The notes under the pieces were generated by a model that saw only the letters and a program-made list of their open reading frames with translations, had not been told where the DNA came from and made no database searches. DNA of 64,000 bases from Photorhabdus caribbeanensis (GTDB lineage: Bacteria > Pseudomonadota > Gammaproteobacteria > Enterobacterales > Enterobacteriaceae): the NCBI RefSeq assembly GCF_018448885.1, contig NZ_RCWB01000024.1, positions 1 to 64,000 on the forward strand. The letters are read 5' to 3'. Positions within the stretch are counted from its first letter, which is position 1. Every line of letters starts with the position of its first letter. The translations under genes were made by a program, and so were the position numbers. Of the stretch, positions 47,356-56,189 are shown piece by piece.

Positions 47356-47829
47356 ATGATTGATCAAAACAATTCTAATAATATAGTTACCCCTAATGTG
47401 ACGATTTCTGATGTAACTGTGTCCGCCATTCAAATTGCTCCAGAGATCGCCAGAAACAATGTTCATGTAATCATTGTTGATGACAAAGGTGCTCCACGGG
47501 ATTTTCTTTTGGATAATTCTGCTGGTGGTTATCAAGGGAGTGGTAGTTTAATAGCTTTGATTCTCGCACATCTTAATTCAAAGAAAGTTACTATTAGAAC
47601 TACAGGATATGAATATAATAAACATGGATATATCAACGGCGTATTAATTAAGGAGGATAAAGGAGGCGGCGGTACAGGTGGTGGTACAGGCGGTGGTACA
47701 GGCGGTGGTACAGGCGGCGGTACAGGTGGTGGTACAGGTGGTGGTACAGGTGGTGGTACAGGCGGTGGTACAGGTGGTGGTACAGGTGGTGGTACAGGTG
47801 GTGGTACAGGCGGTGGAGCTGGGGGGTAA
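47356..47829 (+). CDS. Unrecognised protein with a GGGT-repeat tail
   Basis: The 157-aa product has a folded-looking N-terminal part (~1-102) rich in strands (VIIVDDKGAPRDFLL, VTIRTTGYEY, INGVLIKED) and a low-complexity tail of twelve Gly-Gly-Gly-Thr units (~104-151). There is no signal peptide or membrane segment and no Cys. I do not recognise the family. The tail could be a flexible linker, adhesive segment or processing signal, and its length is likely to vary between strains. The gene stands alone in an AT-rich stretch. Confidence 0.75.
   Translation: MIDQNNSNNIVTPNVTISDVTVSAIQIAPEIARNNVHVIIVDDKGAPRDFLLDNSAGGYQGSGSLIALILAHLNSKKVTIRTTGYEYNKHGYINGVLIKEDKGGGGTGGGTGGGTGGGTGGGTGGGTGGGTGGGTGGGTGGGTGGGTGGGTGGGAGG
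47665..47808 (+). repeat. 12-bp minisatellite, twelve units
   Basis: Twelve tandem 12-base units of the form GGYGGYGGTACA differ only at third positions of Gly codons. All stay in frame, giving (GGGT)12. Confidence 0.97.
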
Positions 47830-48026
47830 TAAAGGGCGGTAAAAATTAGGAATGATCGGAGTGAGAATTCCTACAGAAAATATTATTCGCTATTATTTAC
47901 ATTAAAGGTATTAAAAGTCTATCCCATTAAATTATTTTATTTGCCATTTTAAATTTTGGCCGTATTTAAACTTTCAGCAAAATAATGTCCAGTGGGATAA
48001 ATAGTTAATTGGAGTTAATTTCGAAT

Positions 48027-48058
48027 AAAAACCCTGATGTTTAATCTTCAGGGTTTTT
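48027..48058. terminator. Hairpin terminator, 200 bases after the GGGT-repeat gene
   Basis: AAAAACCCTGA pairs perfectly with TCAGGGTTTTT around a 10-base loop, a form that works on both strands. The stretch from 47830 to this hairpin, and from it to 48505, shows no recognised gene. Confidence 0.8.
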
Positions 48059-48505
48059 ACTTCCTAATAACTGAACATACACTGAACTTTAAGAAATGGC
48101 GCTTATAAATACCTGATATATGGGTTTTTCTTGATTTTATTTTGCTCGGTTATTAATTGATGTTAAATAAGTTATTCGAACTAATACTATTTTTCAATAA
48201 ATAATAATCTTTCTTTAATATGAATTGGAGGAAAATAAGCAAAGTGGTGTTTTTATATTTCTGATTGGGTTTTTTTAAATGTTTTTTATCTATTTGTTGG
48301 CAGTAAAATATTATCCTGGTGGTTAAATAATAAAGCATTTAACATTATGGTTTTGATTTGTATGAAAATATTTTTATTTTTAAATTATATGAATTAATTT
48401 ATTCGCAGTAGATTAATAAAACCTAATGAATTTTATTGTCATTTAATAAAGTTATTATTTGAGATCACTTATGCTGGTATATGTGGTAATTTTTCTGGAA
48501 GAGTT

Positions 48506-48622
48506 ATGGAAATTTTATCTCCATTTCTAGGAAATAAAACGGGGCTAGCCAATAGCTATCTGGAAAATGGAAAATCTTTGTTTTGCTTTTTGAACAATTG
48601 CAATGTTAATGAATTAAGCTAG
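48506..48622 (+). CDS. Possible 38-aa small protein
   Basis: An ATG preceded by GGAAGAG at good spacing opens a 38-codon frame starting MEILSPFLGNKTGLANSY and ending FCFLNNCNVNELS, with two Cys. A hairpin follows 12 bases after its stop. No homologue is recalled. The frame is short enough to occur by chance in AT-rich DNA; the ribosome site and the terminator placement are the only support. Confidence 0.3.
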   Translation: MEILSPFLGNKTGLANSYLENGKSLFCFLNNCNVNELS

Positions 48623-48634
48623 CAAAAAGTTAAA

Positions 48635-48655
48635 TGGTCAATAAAATATTGACCA
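48635..48655. terminator. Hairpin between the small frame and the AraC-type gene
   Basis: TGGTCAATA pairs with TATTGACCA around AAA. On the minus strand a T-rich run follows, so it suits termination of the AraC-type gene ending at 48693. Confidence 0.65.
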
Positions 48656-48692
48656 TTAGGGAATATTATCAATAAGGTTATTAAGAACTCGG

Positions 48693-49058
48693 TTATTGCC
48701 TATGACCTAAGAAGTACTTTAATTCAGGTAGATTACCATTTTCTCTGAATCTAGCCGGCGTGGTATTAAAGTGTTTTTTGAAGATCCGGGTAAATGTTGC
48801 CTGGGAACTAAAACCATACTGTAAGGCGATATCAAGGATTGGTAGGTTTTCTTCACGCAGAGATCTTGCTGCTTCATGTAAACGCCGTTTGCGAACATAT
48901 TCACCTAGGGTATAGCCTTTCACTTCTTTAAACACTCTTTGTAGATGCCACTTTGAATAACCGCTTCTGTCAGCAATGGTCGCTATTTTTATACCTTCGT
49001 TGCGTTGAAGCTGAGTTTCGAGCCATCTGACAATATCATTTACTACATTTTCTGACAT
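48693..49058 (-). CDS. AraC-family regulator of the MarA/SoxS type
   Basis: The 121-aa protein consists only of the two helix-turn-helix motifs of MarA/SoxS/Rob: IATIADRSGYSKWHLQRVFK (~26-45) and ILDIALQYGFSSQATFTRIF (~75-94). The ATG at 49058 is preferred because GGGAGGTG ends 4 bases upstream; a GTG two codons earlier overlaps that site. Such stand-alone regulators activate stress, efflux and detoxification promoters. It is divergent from a membrane-protein gene across a region with two Fur-like sites, so iron control of both is possible. Confidence 0.9.
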   Translation of the reverse strand: MSENVVNDIVRWLETQLQRNEGIKIATIADRSGYSKWHLQRVFKEVKGYTLGEYVRKRRLHEAARSLREENLPILDIALQYGFSSQATFTRIFKKHFNTTPARFRENGNLPELKYFLGHRQ

Positions 49059-49117
49059 TTTCACCTCCCACTAATGGTGGGCTAGTTGCTAAAGCATTAG
49101 ATTTCATTAGTTATTTT

Positions 49118-49136
49118 CATAATGATAATAACGATG
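49118..49136. promoter_or_regulatory. Fur-like box upstream of the AraC-type gene
   Basis: CATAATGATAATAACGATG matches the 19-base Fur consensus at 14 positions by eye. It lies 60 bases upstream of the regulator start. Confidence 0.5.
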
Positions 49137-49202
49137 GTTACTAATGTGTGTATTTTAAAATAAATCAGGGATATCTATAGGCAAAAAGTGCTATTTATAA
49201 TT

Positions 49203-49221
49203 GATAATTATTATCATTTGT
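49203..49221. promoter_or_regulatory. Fur-like box upstream of the membrane-protein gene
   Basis: GATAATTATTATCATTTGT matches the Fur consensus at 14 of 19 positions by eye, about 100 bases before the membrane-protein start. Confidence 0.5.
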
Positions 49222-49321
49222 GCAAATTCCCTTTGTTTTGACAATAAGTAGCATCAAATGATCTTCACTAATTTATTTAAAACAGTATCATCGTTCGTCA
49301 TTTAATTTAATGGAGGTTGTA

Positions 49322-49936
49322 ATGCAATCGGACTTGACTTTTTTAACTAAAAAGTTGGCATTTTTTGTGCTTTATGCTCTGATTTTAACTATGGTTATAG
49401 GTTTACTCTTTGTTGATGTTATCTATTTGCAGAATGCGGTAAAGGAGAACTCAGTAACTGAAATTTCTCAGGAGAGCATACTGTTTATTATTTCTGCTGT
49501 ATTTCTGTTGGAAGCAAAGAAGAATAGTCAATTGCGTCCCGCGTTAGTCTTAATATCAGGTTTTTTTGCATGTTTATTGATAAGAGAGTTGGATTCTATT
49601 TTCGATGAAATATTTCATGGTGCCTGGGCGTGGATTGCTATTCCGTTAGCGCTAATTTGTATCTTTTATGCTGCTTATAAAGGCAGGGATACGTTGGTTG
49701 GTCTTGTTCATTTTACCCGCCATCAAAGTTACGGCATGATGGTTGCAGGTATCTTGTGTGTGCTCGTTTTTTCTCGCCTGTTTGGTATGGGAGAATTATG
49801 GAAAGGCTTGATGCTCGAAAATTTTGATCGAACAGCAAAAAACATGGTTGAGGAAGGGTGCGAACTTCTGGGTTATTGCTTGTGTTTGATTGCAACTTTT
49901 TGGTATCTGCCTGATGCAATAAAATTCCGTAAGTGA
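49322..49936 (+). CDS. Membrane protein of unknown function
   Basis: The 204-aa product has about six hydrophobic segments (near 12-35, 55-75, 80-95, 108-125, 140-160 and 180-195) with acidic and basic residues between them (IRELDSIFDEIFHGAW). The family is not recognised. The ATG at 49322 follows GGAGG by 5 bases; an earlier in-frame ATG overlaps that site, as in the Rieske gene. It converges on the heme operon and shares a terminator with it. The upstream Fur-like site suggests iron regulation. Confidence 0.8.
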   Translation: MQSDLTFLTKKLAFFVLYALILTMVIGLLFVDVIYLQNAVKENSVTEISQESILFIISAVFLLEAKKNSQLRPALVLISGFFACLLIRELDSIFDEIFHGAWAWIAIPLALICIFYAAYKGRDTLVGLVHFTRHQSYGMMVAGILCVLVFSRLFGMGELWKGLMLENFDRTAKNMVEEGCELLGYCLCLIATFWYLPDAIKFRK

Positions 49937-49943
49937 AAAGTAA

Positions 49944-49975
49944 GACAGGCAAAAAATTGAAATAATTTGCCTGTC
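49944..49975. terminator. Convergent terminator between the membrane-protein gene and hmuV
   Basis: GACAGGCAAA pairs perfectly with TTTGCCTGTC around a 12-base loop, between two genes that end 50 bases apart. Confidence 0.85.
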
Positions 49976-49985
49976 AGATTTGCTG

Positions 49986-50780
49986 TTATTGCCTTAAATA
50001 GATTTGAGGCTGCTGAGTTTCAGGATGGCGGGTAATGCCAAGATCTGCTTGATACCATTTTCTCAGAGTATGATCATTTAGTACCTCTTCTGGTGTGCCC
50101 GCAGCGACAAGCTTCCCTTTATGTAGCAAAAAGATTTTATCTGCATAGAGAGCGGCAAGATTCAAGTCATGTAAAACACAGCACATAGCCATAGGTTGCT
50201 CCCGCGTCAGTCGGTAAAGCAGACGCAAGGTATGTTGCTGGTGGTAGAGATCCAGGGCTGATGTGGGTTCGTCAAGAAACAAACAACACTCTATTGGTGT
50301 TGGGTACCAAAGTTGAGCAAGGACGCGAGCGAGTTGTACCCTTTGCTGTTCACCACCGGAGAGTTGCCGGTAGTCGCGGTGACGTAACTCCTGGCAATCC
50401 GTTTGCTCAATAACGGCATCAATTGCTGTCTGTTTATGATGGATACCATGAGGAGAGCGCCCCATAGCGATTACTTCCTCCACACTGAAAGGAAAGGAGA
50501 GTGCGCTATGCTGGCGCATGACGGCGCGAGTGCGGGCTAATTGTTCAGCGGGCCATTGCTCAATGGGTATTCCGTGTAAATAACATTGTCCATGTTCAGG
50601 TTTTATATATCCCGTTAATAGTCGCAATAATGTGGATTTCCCTGCGCCATTTGGCCCAATGATGGCGACAATCTCGCCTTTATTTACCGATAGCGAAACA
50701 TTATCAATTATTTTCTGGTTGCCAATTGAATAGCTTAAATTCTGTGCTTGCAGGGAAATATTATTTTTTATGGCATCCAT
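49986..50780 (-). CDS. hmuV: Heme ABC importer ATPase
   Basis: The 264-aa ATPase powers heme import through HmuU. It has GPNGAGKST (~38), [26 protein letters not shown] and [14 protein letters not shown]. The ATG at 50780 overlaps the hmuU stop (TAATG) and has GGGGAG upstream; a longer frame from 50816 would lie inside hmuU. It is the last gene of the hemP-hmuRSTUV operon. Confidence 0.95.
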   Translation of the reverse strand: MDAIKNNISLQAQNLSYSIGNQKIIDNVSLSVNKGEIVAIIGPNGAGKSTLLRLLTGYIKPEHGQCYLHGIPIEQWPAEQLARTRAVMRQHSALSFPFSVEEVIAMGRSPHGIHHKQTAIDAVIEQTDCQELRHRDYRQLSGGEQQRVQLARVLAQLWYPTPIECCLFLDEPTSALDLYHQQHTLRLLYRLTREQPMAMCCVLHDLNLAALYADKIFLLHKGKLVAAGTPEEVLNDHTLRKWYQADLGITRHPETQQPQIYLRQ

Positions 50781-51781
50781 TATGTGCGGCTCCCCGGTTG
50801 TTTGAGTATCAACCATAGAAAATATGGACCGCCGATTAAACCCGTGATGAGGCCAACGGGCATTTCTGCCGGGGAGACCAATGTTCTTGCCAGTGTATCT
50901 GCGGTAAGCAAAAGAGAAGCTCCGCCTAACGCAGCACCGGGAAGCAGCCAGTTATGATCACCACCAAATCGCATTCTGATCAAATGTGGGATAACTAGCC
51001 CAACAAATCCAATAACACCACTTAATGCAACAGCGCTGCCAATCAGCAGAGCGCTGAGTAGTAATAATTGGAATTTAGTGCGTTGGACATTTATACCAAG
51101 ATAGTGGGCCTCTTCATCTCCTAATTGCAGCAAATTCAGTTTACGGGCTTGGCTGAAAGTGAGGATAGTGGCGGGAATAATTAAAGAAGCTGCAATTGCC
51201 AACGTTGGCCACTCTATCTGGCTGAGTGAACCCATCATCCATAAGGAGAATTGCCGTAGCTGTTGATCATCACTGATATAGCTCAGGACGCCAATAGCAG
51301 ACATACAAAGGGCATTGATAGCAATCCCGGCGAGTAATAAGCGGGCCAGATTTCCGTAGTTATATTTATTGAGTGAAAAAATCAGTAATGAAATTAGCAA
51401 GCTGCCAATAAAAGCAGCGATAATATGTCCGTACATAGCAATTACAGATGGCAGGCTAACGGGCAGAACAATTGCCATTGCAACCATCAGTGCGGCTCCA
51501 CTGCTAATACCTAGCAGGCTAGGATCAGCCAGTGGATTGCGAAATAATCCTTGCATTACAGCGCCGGAAGCCGCTAAAGCACAACCAACCAGTATGGCTA
51601 ATAACACCCTTGGCAATCTGATATTTAGCCAGATTTGCCACTGGGGATCACTAATGGAAGATTCCCATAATGTCTTAAAAGATAATGATAATGCGCCAAT
51701 ATTGGCAGAGCCGATAGCCAACCCAGACAATAATAAACAAAGAAACGCCAAACCCAATCCCGGAGACTTCATACGGCTCAT
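50780..51781 (-). CDS. hmuU: Heme ABC importer permease
   Basis: The 333-aa FecCD-family permease has about ten membrane segments and the family motifs [20 protein letters not shown] and [16 protein letters not shown]. It forms the inner membrane channel with HmuV and takes heme from HmuT. Its start overlaps the hmuT stop (ATGA) and its end overlaps hmuV, so translation is probably coupled. Confidence 0.95.
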   Translation of the reverse strand: MSRMKSPGLGLAFLCLLLSGLAIGSANIGALSLSFKTLWESSISDPQWQIWLNIRLPRVLLAILVGCALAASGAVMQGLFRNPLADPSLLGISSGAALMVAMAIVLPVSLPSVIAMYGHIIAAFIGSLLISLLIFSLNKYNYGNLARLLLAGIAINALCMSAIGVLSYISDDQQLRQFSLWMMGSLSQIEWPTLAIAASLIIPATILTFSQARKLNLLQLGDEEAHYLGINVQRTKFQLLLLSALLIGSAVALSGVIGFVGLVIPHLIRMRFGGDHNWLLPGAALGGASLLLTADTLARTLVSPAEMPVGLITGLIGGPYFLWLILKQPGSRT

Positions 51782-52599
51782 TGAGTTTTCTCCGCCGCCT
51801 GTCTGAGTTGTTTCATTACTGAAGGAGTTTCGAGGCCAAAGCCGAGTAGCCCCATATCATCTACAATTAAAACCTGTTGTTTCTGTCCGGCAGGGGTATG
51901 TTTCAATCCGGGTAATTGCCAGATTTTATCCAAACCGCCCATTGATTTAACGCCATCTTCCGTCACTAATAACAGATCTGGTGCGCTGGCAATAACGCCT
52001 TCTTGGGAAAGTGGACGATAATTATTGAAACCTTGCATGGCATTAGTGGCGCCAACAGCGCGAATCATTTTATCCGCTGCGGTTTTTTGCCCGGCAGCCA
52101 TTGGCATGATACCCCCGTGACTCATTACGAACAGAATACGAGTGGGCAATGTCGTTGTCGGTATTTCTGCCAGCGCTTTTTGATATTGCTGAATCAGTTG
52201 TTCACCACGTTCAGCTTGATTGACCGCCTTAGCGACGGTCTTAATTTTTTCAGGAATGGCTTCTAACGCTGCTTTTCCGGTTATCTGAATCACTTCTACG
52301 CCAGAATCCTGGAGTTGTTTGAGCGCCAGTGAAGGTTTTGCCAACTCGCTGGTTAGAACCAGTGTCGGATTCATAGAAAGAATACCTTCAGGGTTGAGCA
52401 TTCTCATATAGCCGACATCGGGTAAGGTAAGCAACTCGGTTGGTTTCTGGCTGGTGCTGTCTCTGGCGACAACTCTTCCGCCTTCACCAAGTGCAAAAAC
52501 AATTTCAGATACATCGCCACCGATAGTGACGATCCGTTCAGTGGAGAAAGCACTGAACGATGATACCGCAAGGACAAATGTCAGAAGCCATTGTTTCAT
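51778..52599 (-). CDS. hmuT: Periplasmic heme-binding protein
   Basis: The 273-aa substrate-binding protein has a signal peptide (MKQWLLTFVLAVSSFSAFS). The mature part begins TERIVTIGGDVSEIVFALG, typical of HmuT/HutB. The Tyr in DVGYMRMLNPEGILSMNP is the likely heme ligand, as in ShuT/HmuT. The ATG at 52599 overlaps the hmuS stop (ATGA) and has GGAAGA 9 bases upstream; an earlier GTG is less likely. Confidence 0.94.
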   Translation of the reverse strand: MKQWLLTFVLAVSSFSAFSTERIVTIGGDVSEIVFALGEGGRVVARDSTSQKPTELLTLPDVGYMRMLNPEGILSMNPTLVLTSELAKPSLALKQLQDSGVEVIQITGKAALEAIPEKIKTVAKAVNQAERGEQLIQQYQKALAEIPTTTLPTRILFVMSHGGIMPMAAGQKTAADKMIRAVGATNAMQGFNNYRPLSQEGVIASAPDLLLVTEDGVKSMGGLDKIWQLPGLKHTPAGQKQQVLIVDDMGLLGFGLETPSVMKQLRQAAEKTQ

Positions 52600-53669
52600 G
52601 CTATACACTCTTCCTGTTTTGATTGCAGTTTTGGCAGAGCAGCTACTTGCTCACGCCACTGAGTTTGTTCAGGAGTGCCTTCTGTACGCTGACCAAACAG
52701 TTGAGCAATCTGATTGCCATTAGCATCAAATAGCTCAAGGCTAGTGACAAAACCATCCTCTGTTGGTTTACGCGTTACCCAGCTTTCAGCGATAGCACTC
52801 TCTATTAAATGTAGTGTGAAATTGCGGTTAAAGATATTAATCCATCTCTGATCTGAGTTTTCTTCCTGATATGGCATCAGACGTTCCAGTTTTCCGGTGA
52901 AAATTTGTACGCAACCGCGGTTGCTGACAAAGATCATGATTTCATTCTGATCGTTATAAGCGGTGTTGATAAGCTCATTCAGTGCAGAATTTTCTACCTT
53001 GTAAGCCAAATCATCCTGTACCGCATTGAAGACTTGCTGACGGCTCAGATTATGGCGTTTAAGTAATGTGAAGAATTGATGAACGTTAGTCATTGCTCGC
53101 CACTCTTCATCAAGCAGGGCTTTCAGTTCATTTGTTATGGTCGAATAGGTGGTTTCTTCTATAGGCTTGATAACCAGCGCAGGGTTGTCTTCTGTTTGAT
53201 ATTTTTCGATCAGCGTTTCCCAGGCTGCCATATCAGTATTGTTTGTTGCATAAACTTTATGCAATGCATCACCCTGATGATCAAAAAATTGGATGCTGTG
53301 GCGCATGCCATTTTTTGCGGGTTCAACCAGATAAAATACACTACTCCAATGTTCAAAGAATATTCTTAAGTCAAGTTCACGAGGGTTCAGGATTAGCCCT
53401 GCATGGCTGCTGAAACGTGTATTTTCATACCGACCAATTTGTTCATGAACAGCAAAATCGTTGCGGGTGATCGCTTTAATTTCTCCGACAATGGACAACT
53501 CTTCCAGTAAAGTTGGGGCGTCAACATTAAGGCGTTTGGCATCGATACCAACGCGGCTATGCAATAATTCACCTTCACTGACATTCAGATAGGCAGCCAA
53601 ATCACGGGCATATTTGGCTTTATTATCAGCTTTGGCTTGCAAGTAACGTTCATAAAGTGACGAATTCAC
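52596..53669 (-). CDS. hmuS: Cytoplasmic heme-handling protein HemS/HmuS
   Basis: The 357-aa protein is built of two similar HemS halves (~15-170 and ~190-345). It resembles Yersinia HemS and E. coli O157 ChuS, which bind heme and release iron or protect against free heme. WxxxF-type segments (HWSSVFYLVEPAKNGMRHSI) and the second-half SNRGCVQIFTGKLERL are conserved. It lies 30 bases after the receptor gene, with AAGGAG before its ATG. Confidence 0.93.
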   Translation of the reverse strand: MNSSLYERYLQAKADNKAKYARDLAAYLNVSEGELLHSRVGIDAKRLNVDAPTLLEELSIVGEIKAITRNDFAVHEQIGRYENTRFSSHAGLILNPRELDLRIFFEHWSSVFYLVEPAKNGMRHSIQFFDHQGDALHKVYATNNTDMAAWETLIEKYQTEDNPALVIKPIEETTYSTITNELKALLDEEWRAMTNVHQFFTLLKRHNLSRQQVFNAVQDDLAYKVENSALNELINTAYNDQNEIMIFVSNRGCVQIFTGKLERLMPYQEENSDQRWINIFNRNFTLHLIESAIAESWVTRKPTEDGFVTSLELFDANGNQIAQLFGQRTEGTPEQTQWREQVAALPKLQSKQEECIA

Positions 53670-53699
53670 AATTTAACTCCTTGAGATATATTTATTTAA

Positions 53700-55730
53700 T
53701 TACCACTGGTAACTGACTAACAGTTTGGCATTGCGGCCATCCTGAGGCGTTCCTTGTGGCGAGTAGTATTCTTTATCAAAAGCATTGCCCAAAACTGCTG
53801 TAGTAGTCACACCTTTTAGCATTCCTTCACCTTGATAGCTGACATAGAAATCATTAACGCCATAACCGGCTTGTTGTTTGCTCTGTCCTTTGAAGTCCGT
53901 ATGCTTGGTAAATTGACCTATCCAGCCAACAGAGAAACCAGTCTGTGCAACAGGGATATCCAGTATGCTAGTGATAGTGTCTGGGTTGAGGTTATCGAGA
54001 GATTCACCACTTTGTTCATCTTTACCTTCTGTGCGGTTGTAAGCCAGATCCCAAGAGAACAAATTGGATTCATAATTCATAGAAATGTCCCAACCCCAGA
54101 TTTTGGCTCTGGGTATATTGACAGATATTGTATTCCGGTATCCGATACGGTTGGGTTCTATCTTATAAGGGTTAATAACATCTGATTTAATATAATCTTT
54201 AGCTTTAGTATCAAAATAACTCGCTTTAAATTTCAGTTCGTCATTATCTGCCAGTAGATTATCGAAACGTAAACCAAAACCAGACTCCCACGTTTCATTA
54301 GTTTCTGGGCGGAGATTTGGATTGGGAATCCAGAAATTTCCGGGATAGTGCATAGAATCGTTATACATTTCTCCCATTGTCGGTGCACGGAAAGCTTGAG
54401 CGTAAGAGGTAAACAGCATCGACCAGTCAGTTGGCGTGATACTGATAGCACCTTTGGAAGACCATTTATCGGCGCTGACAGCCTCATATTTAGAATTGGT
54501 TCCTTTATAGTTGTCATAGCGAGTGCCCGCGATAATAGAGACTGGCAGGTCGCGCAGAGTTATTTCATCTTGTAACCAGCCGGAATAAAAACGGATATTA
54601 GCGTCAGGGAAGCTATCTGTATTACCGTCTGGGGTCTGTTTCTGTTTATAAGTTTCACCACCATAGGTAAATTGATGCGCCAGCGGGCTGTCTGTCCACA
54701 AACGGGAGCGGTTTTCCAGTTTTATGCCATAGGTTTTTTGCTTACGGCCTTCGAACCCCTTTTTCTTAGTACGGGCATCAATGGTGATATCAGAATAATA
54801 GAGGTCAGTTTTGGCATTTAGCCAATCATATCCCGCTGGATTTAATTGGTAGCTAAGTTGGGCATCACGTTGAGTCGTCGTGCGGTCAGTCCAAGTATTA
54901 GGATCTTTATTTTTTCCGGTGAGTGTTTGTGGATTTTTAGGCTGATTAGCTTCATTACGGTAGTAGCGTAATTGACTGCTCAGGGACTGGCTGTCATCAA
55001 TTTTCCAACTGCCTTTTGCCATTAGGTTACTGATAAATTCATCATTATCGGCAACCACACCACCACCGTGACGGATGTTACCCGAATCACGGGTGCTGAA
55101 AGCGAAGACACCATCCAGGGATTCTGATTTTGCGAACGTTGCACCACCAAAGCCCATGCTATGGTCACTTGTTGCACCGCGAGCAAAAACGCGGAACCCG
55201 TGATCTTGACCCGCTTGTAGAAGATCTGCGGCATCAACTGTTTGATAAGCGATAACACCGCCTAAGGCGCCACTGCCGTAGAGTAGGGCAGAAGGGCCGC
55301 GTACAACTTCGACTTGTTTAATGAGTGCCGGGTCCAGGAACGTACCATTGATATGACCAGTGTCGGTACCTTGGCGAATCCCGTCAATCAATGTCAAAAC
55401 ACCTTTTGGACCGTAACCACGCAGACTGATATCTTGCCCGTTAGCGCGATTTGTACCCGCTATGCTAATACCAGGTATTTTTCTGATGAGGTCGTTAGCA
55501 TTACCGGCGGTCTGACTTTGTGGTGACTGATTATTTATCACTGTTACCATCATGGGAGCTTCGAAACTATCCCTTTCATTACCTGTTGCATAAACAGTTA
55601 TCACATCGCGGGATGATTTATCACTGTCGGAATCGGGCGATTTTGTTGCTGCGTGAGTAGCCGAAATACTACTGATAATCGCCAAGCTTAACGCTGATAG
55701 TTTAAGTGTTGATCTTGCAGATTGAGACAT
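53700..55730 (-). CDS. hmuR: TonB-dependent heme receptor
   Basis: The 676-aa outer membrane receptor has a signal peptide (cleavage near THAAT), a TonB box (DVITVYATG), a plug (~60-170, with GVLTLIDGIRQGTDTGHING) and a 22-strand barrel ending in the aromatic residue LLVSYQW. FRAPTMGEMY and NPNLRPET form the FRAP/NPNL motif of heme receptors. The ATG at 55730 is preferred because GGAG lies 9 bases upstream; an ATG five codons earlier is possible. It is controlled with hemP by the Fur-like site at 56047. Confidence 0.94.
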   Translation of the reverse strand: MSQSARSTLKLSALSLAIISSISATHAATKSPDSDSDKSSRDVITVYATGNERDSFEAPMMVTVINNQSPQSQTAGNANDLIRKIPGISIAGTNRANGQDISLRGYGPKGVLTLIDGIRQGTDTGHINGTFLDPALIKQVEVVRGPSALLYGSGALGGVIAYQTVDAADLLQAGQDHGFRVFARGATSDHSMGFGGATFAKSESLDGVFAFSTRDSGNIRHGGGVVADNDEFISNLMAKGSWKIDDSQSLSSQLRYYRNEANQPKNPQTLTGKNKDPNTWTDRTTTQRDAQLSYQLNPAGYDWLNAKTDLYYSDITIDARTKKKGFEGRKQKTYGIKLENRSRLWTDSPLAHQFTYGGETYKQKQTPDGNTDSFPDANIRFYSGWLQDEITLRDLPVSIIAGTRYDNYKGTNSKYEAVSADKWSSKGAISITPTDWSMLFTSYAQAFRAPTMGEMYNDSMHYPGNFWIPNPNLRPETNETWESGFGLRFDNLLADNDELKFKASYFDTKAKDYIKSDVINPYKIEPNRIGYRNTISVNIPRAKIWGWDISMNYESNLFSWDLAYNRTEGKDEQSGESLDNLNPDTITSILDIPVAQTGFSVGWIGQFTKHTDFKGQSKQQAGYGVNDFYVSYQGEGMLKGVTTTAVLGNAFDKEYYSPQGTPQDGRNAKLLVSYQW

Positions 55731-55819
55731 CAGACGAATCTCCATAATAATATTTAATGAGTTATGGATATAGCTGGCTGCCCCGATACGCGATCTGGGT
55801 GGCTGGCTGAGTTATTATT

Positions 55820-56017
55820 TTATTTAGTTAGTATCAGCTTACCGGCTTTAGTTTGGCGTAATTGGTAGAATTCTCCTTGATGACGAATTCTGGTAATTCC
55901 TAGCTCACCTAATAGTTGTTTGCTGTCAATATAGCCAATTTCTACAATTTCAGCAGGATAGGTGTTGCATCGTTTTTCAAGCGCAATGCAAGAATGTTGG
56001 TGACATATTTTAGTCAT
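55820..56017 (-). CDS. hemP: Hemin uptake protein HemP
   Basis: The 65-aa protein ends in the HemP/YdiE core: IDSKQLLG, ITRIRHQGEFYQLRQT and KLILTK. In E. coli ydiE lies beside aroH, exactly as here. HemP proteins are linked to heme uptake gene expression. It is the first gene of the operon; the Fur-like site begins 30 bases upstream. Confidence 0.9.
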   Translation of the reverse strand: MTKICHQHSCIALEKRCNTYPAEIVEIGYIDSKQLLGELGITRIRHQGEFYQLRQTKAGKLILTK

Positions 56018-56046
56018 AAAACCACTTTGCGAATACTAACTATTAT

Positions 56047-56065
56047 CATAGTGAGAATTATTATC
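56047..56065 (-). promoter_or_regulatory. Fur-like box of the heme operon
   Basis: On the minus strand GATAATAATTCTCACTATG matches the Fur consensus at 14 of 19 positions by eye, followed by a second GATAAT half 1 base on. It lies 30-48 bases upstream of hemP. Confidence 0.65.
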
Positions 56066-56145
56066 GTTATATAAAGAGGTGACTTCAAGCAATATTTTTG
56101 GTGGTCATGATCAATACATTAATGCAAGTTAATTAATTTGTTATT

Positions 56146-56177
56146 AGTTAGCCTTTTATGAATGAAAAAGGCTAACT
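56146..56177. terminator. Terminator of aroH
   Basis: AGTTAGCCTTTT pairs perfectly with AAAAGGCTAACT (12 bp, 8-base loop) 13 bases beyond the aroH stop. Confidence 0.85.
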
Positions 56178-56189
56178 CAGAATAAGGGG

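Noticed and set aside
47665-47808. Regular repeats that might suggest a CRISPR array
   Set aside because: The 12-bp units are contiguous without spacers and lie in frame inside a coding region.
47920-47999. Imperfect inverted repeat TATCCCA...TGGGATA that might be a miniature transposable element
   Set aside because: Only seven end bases match cleanly, no target duplication is visible, and no second copy is seen in the window.
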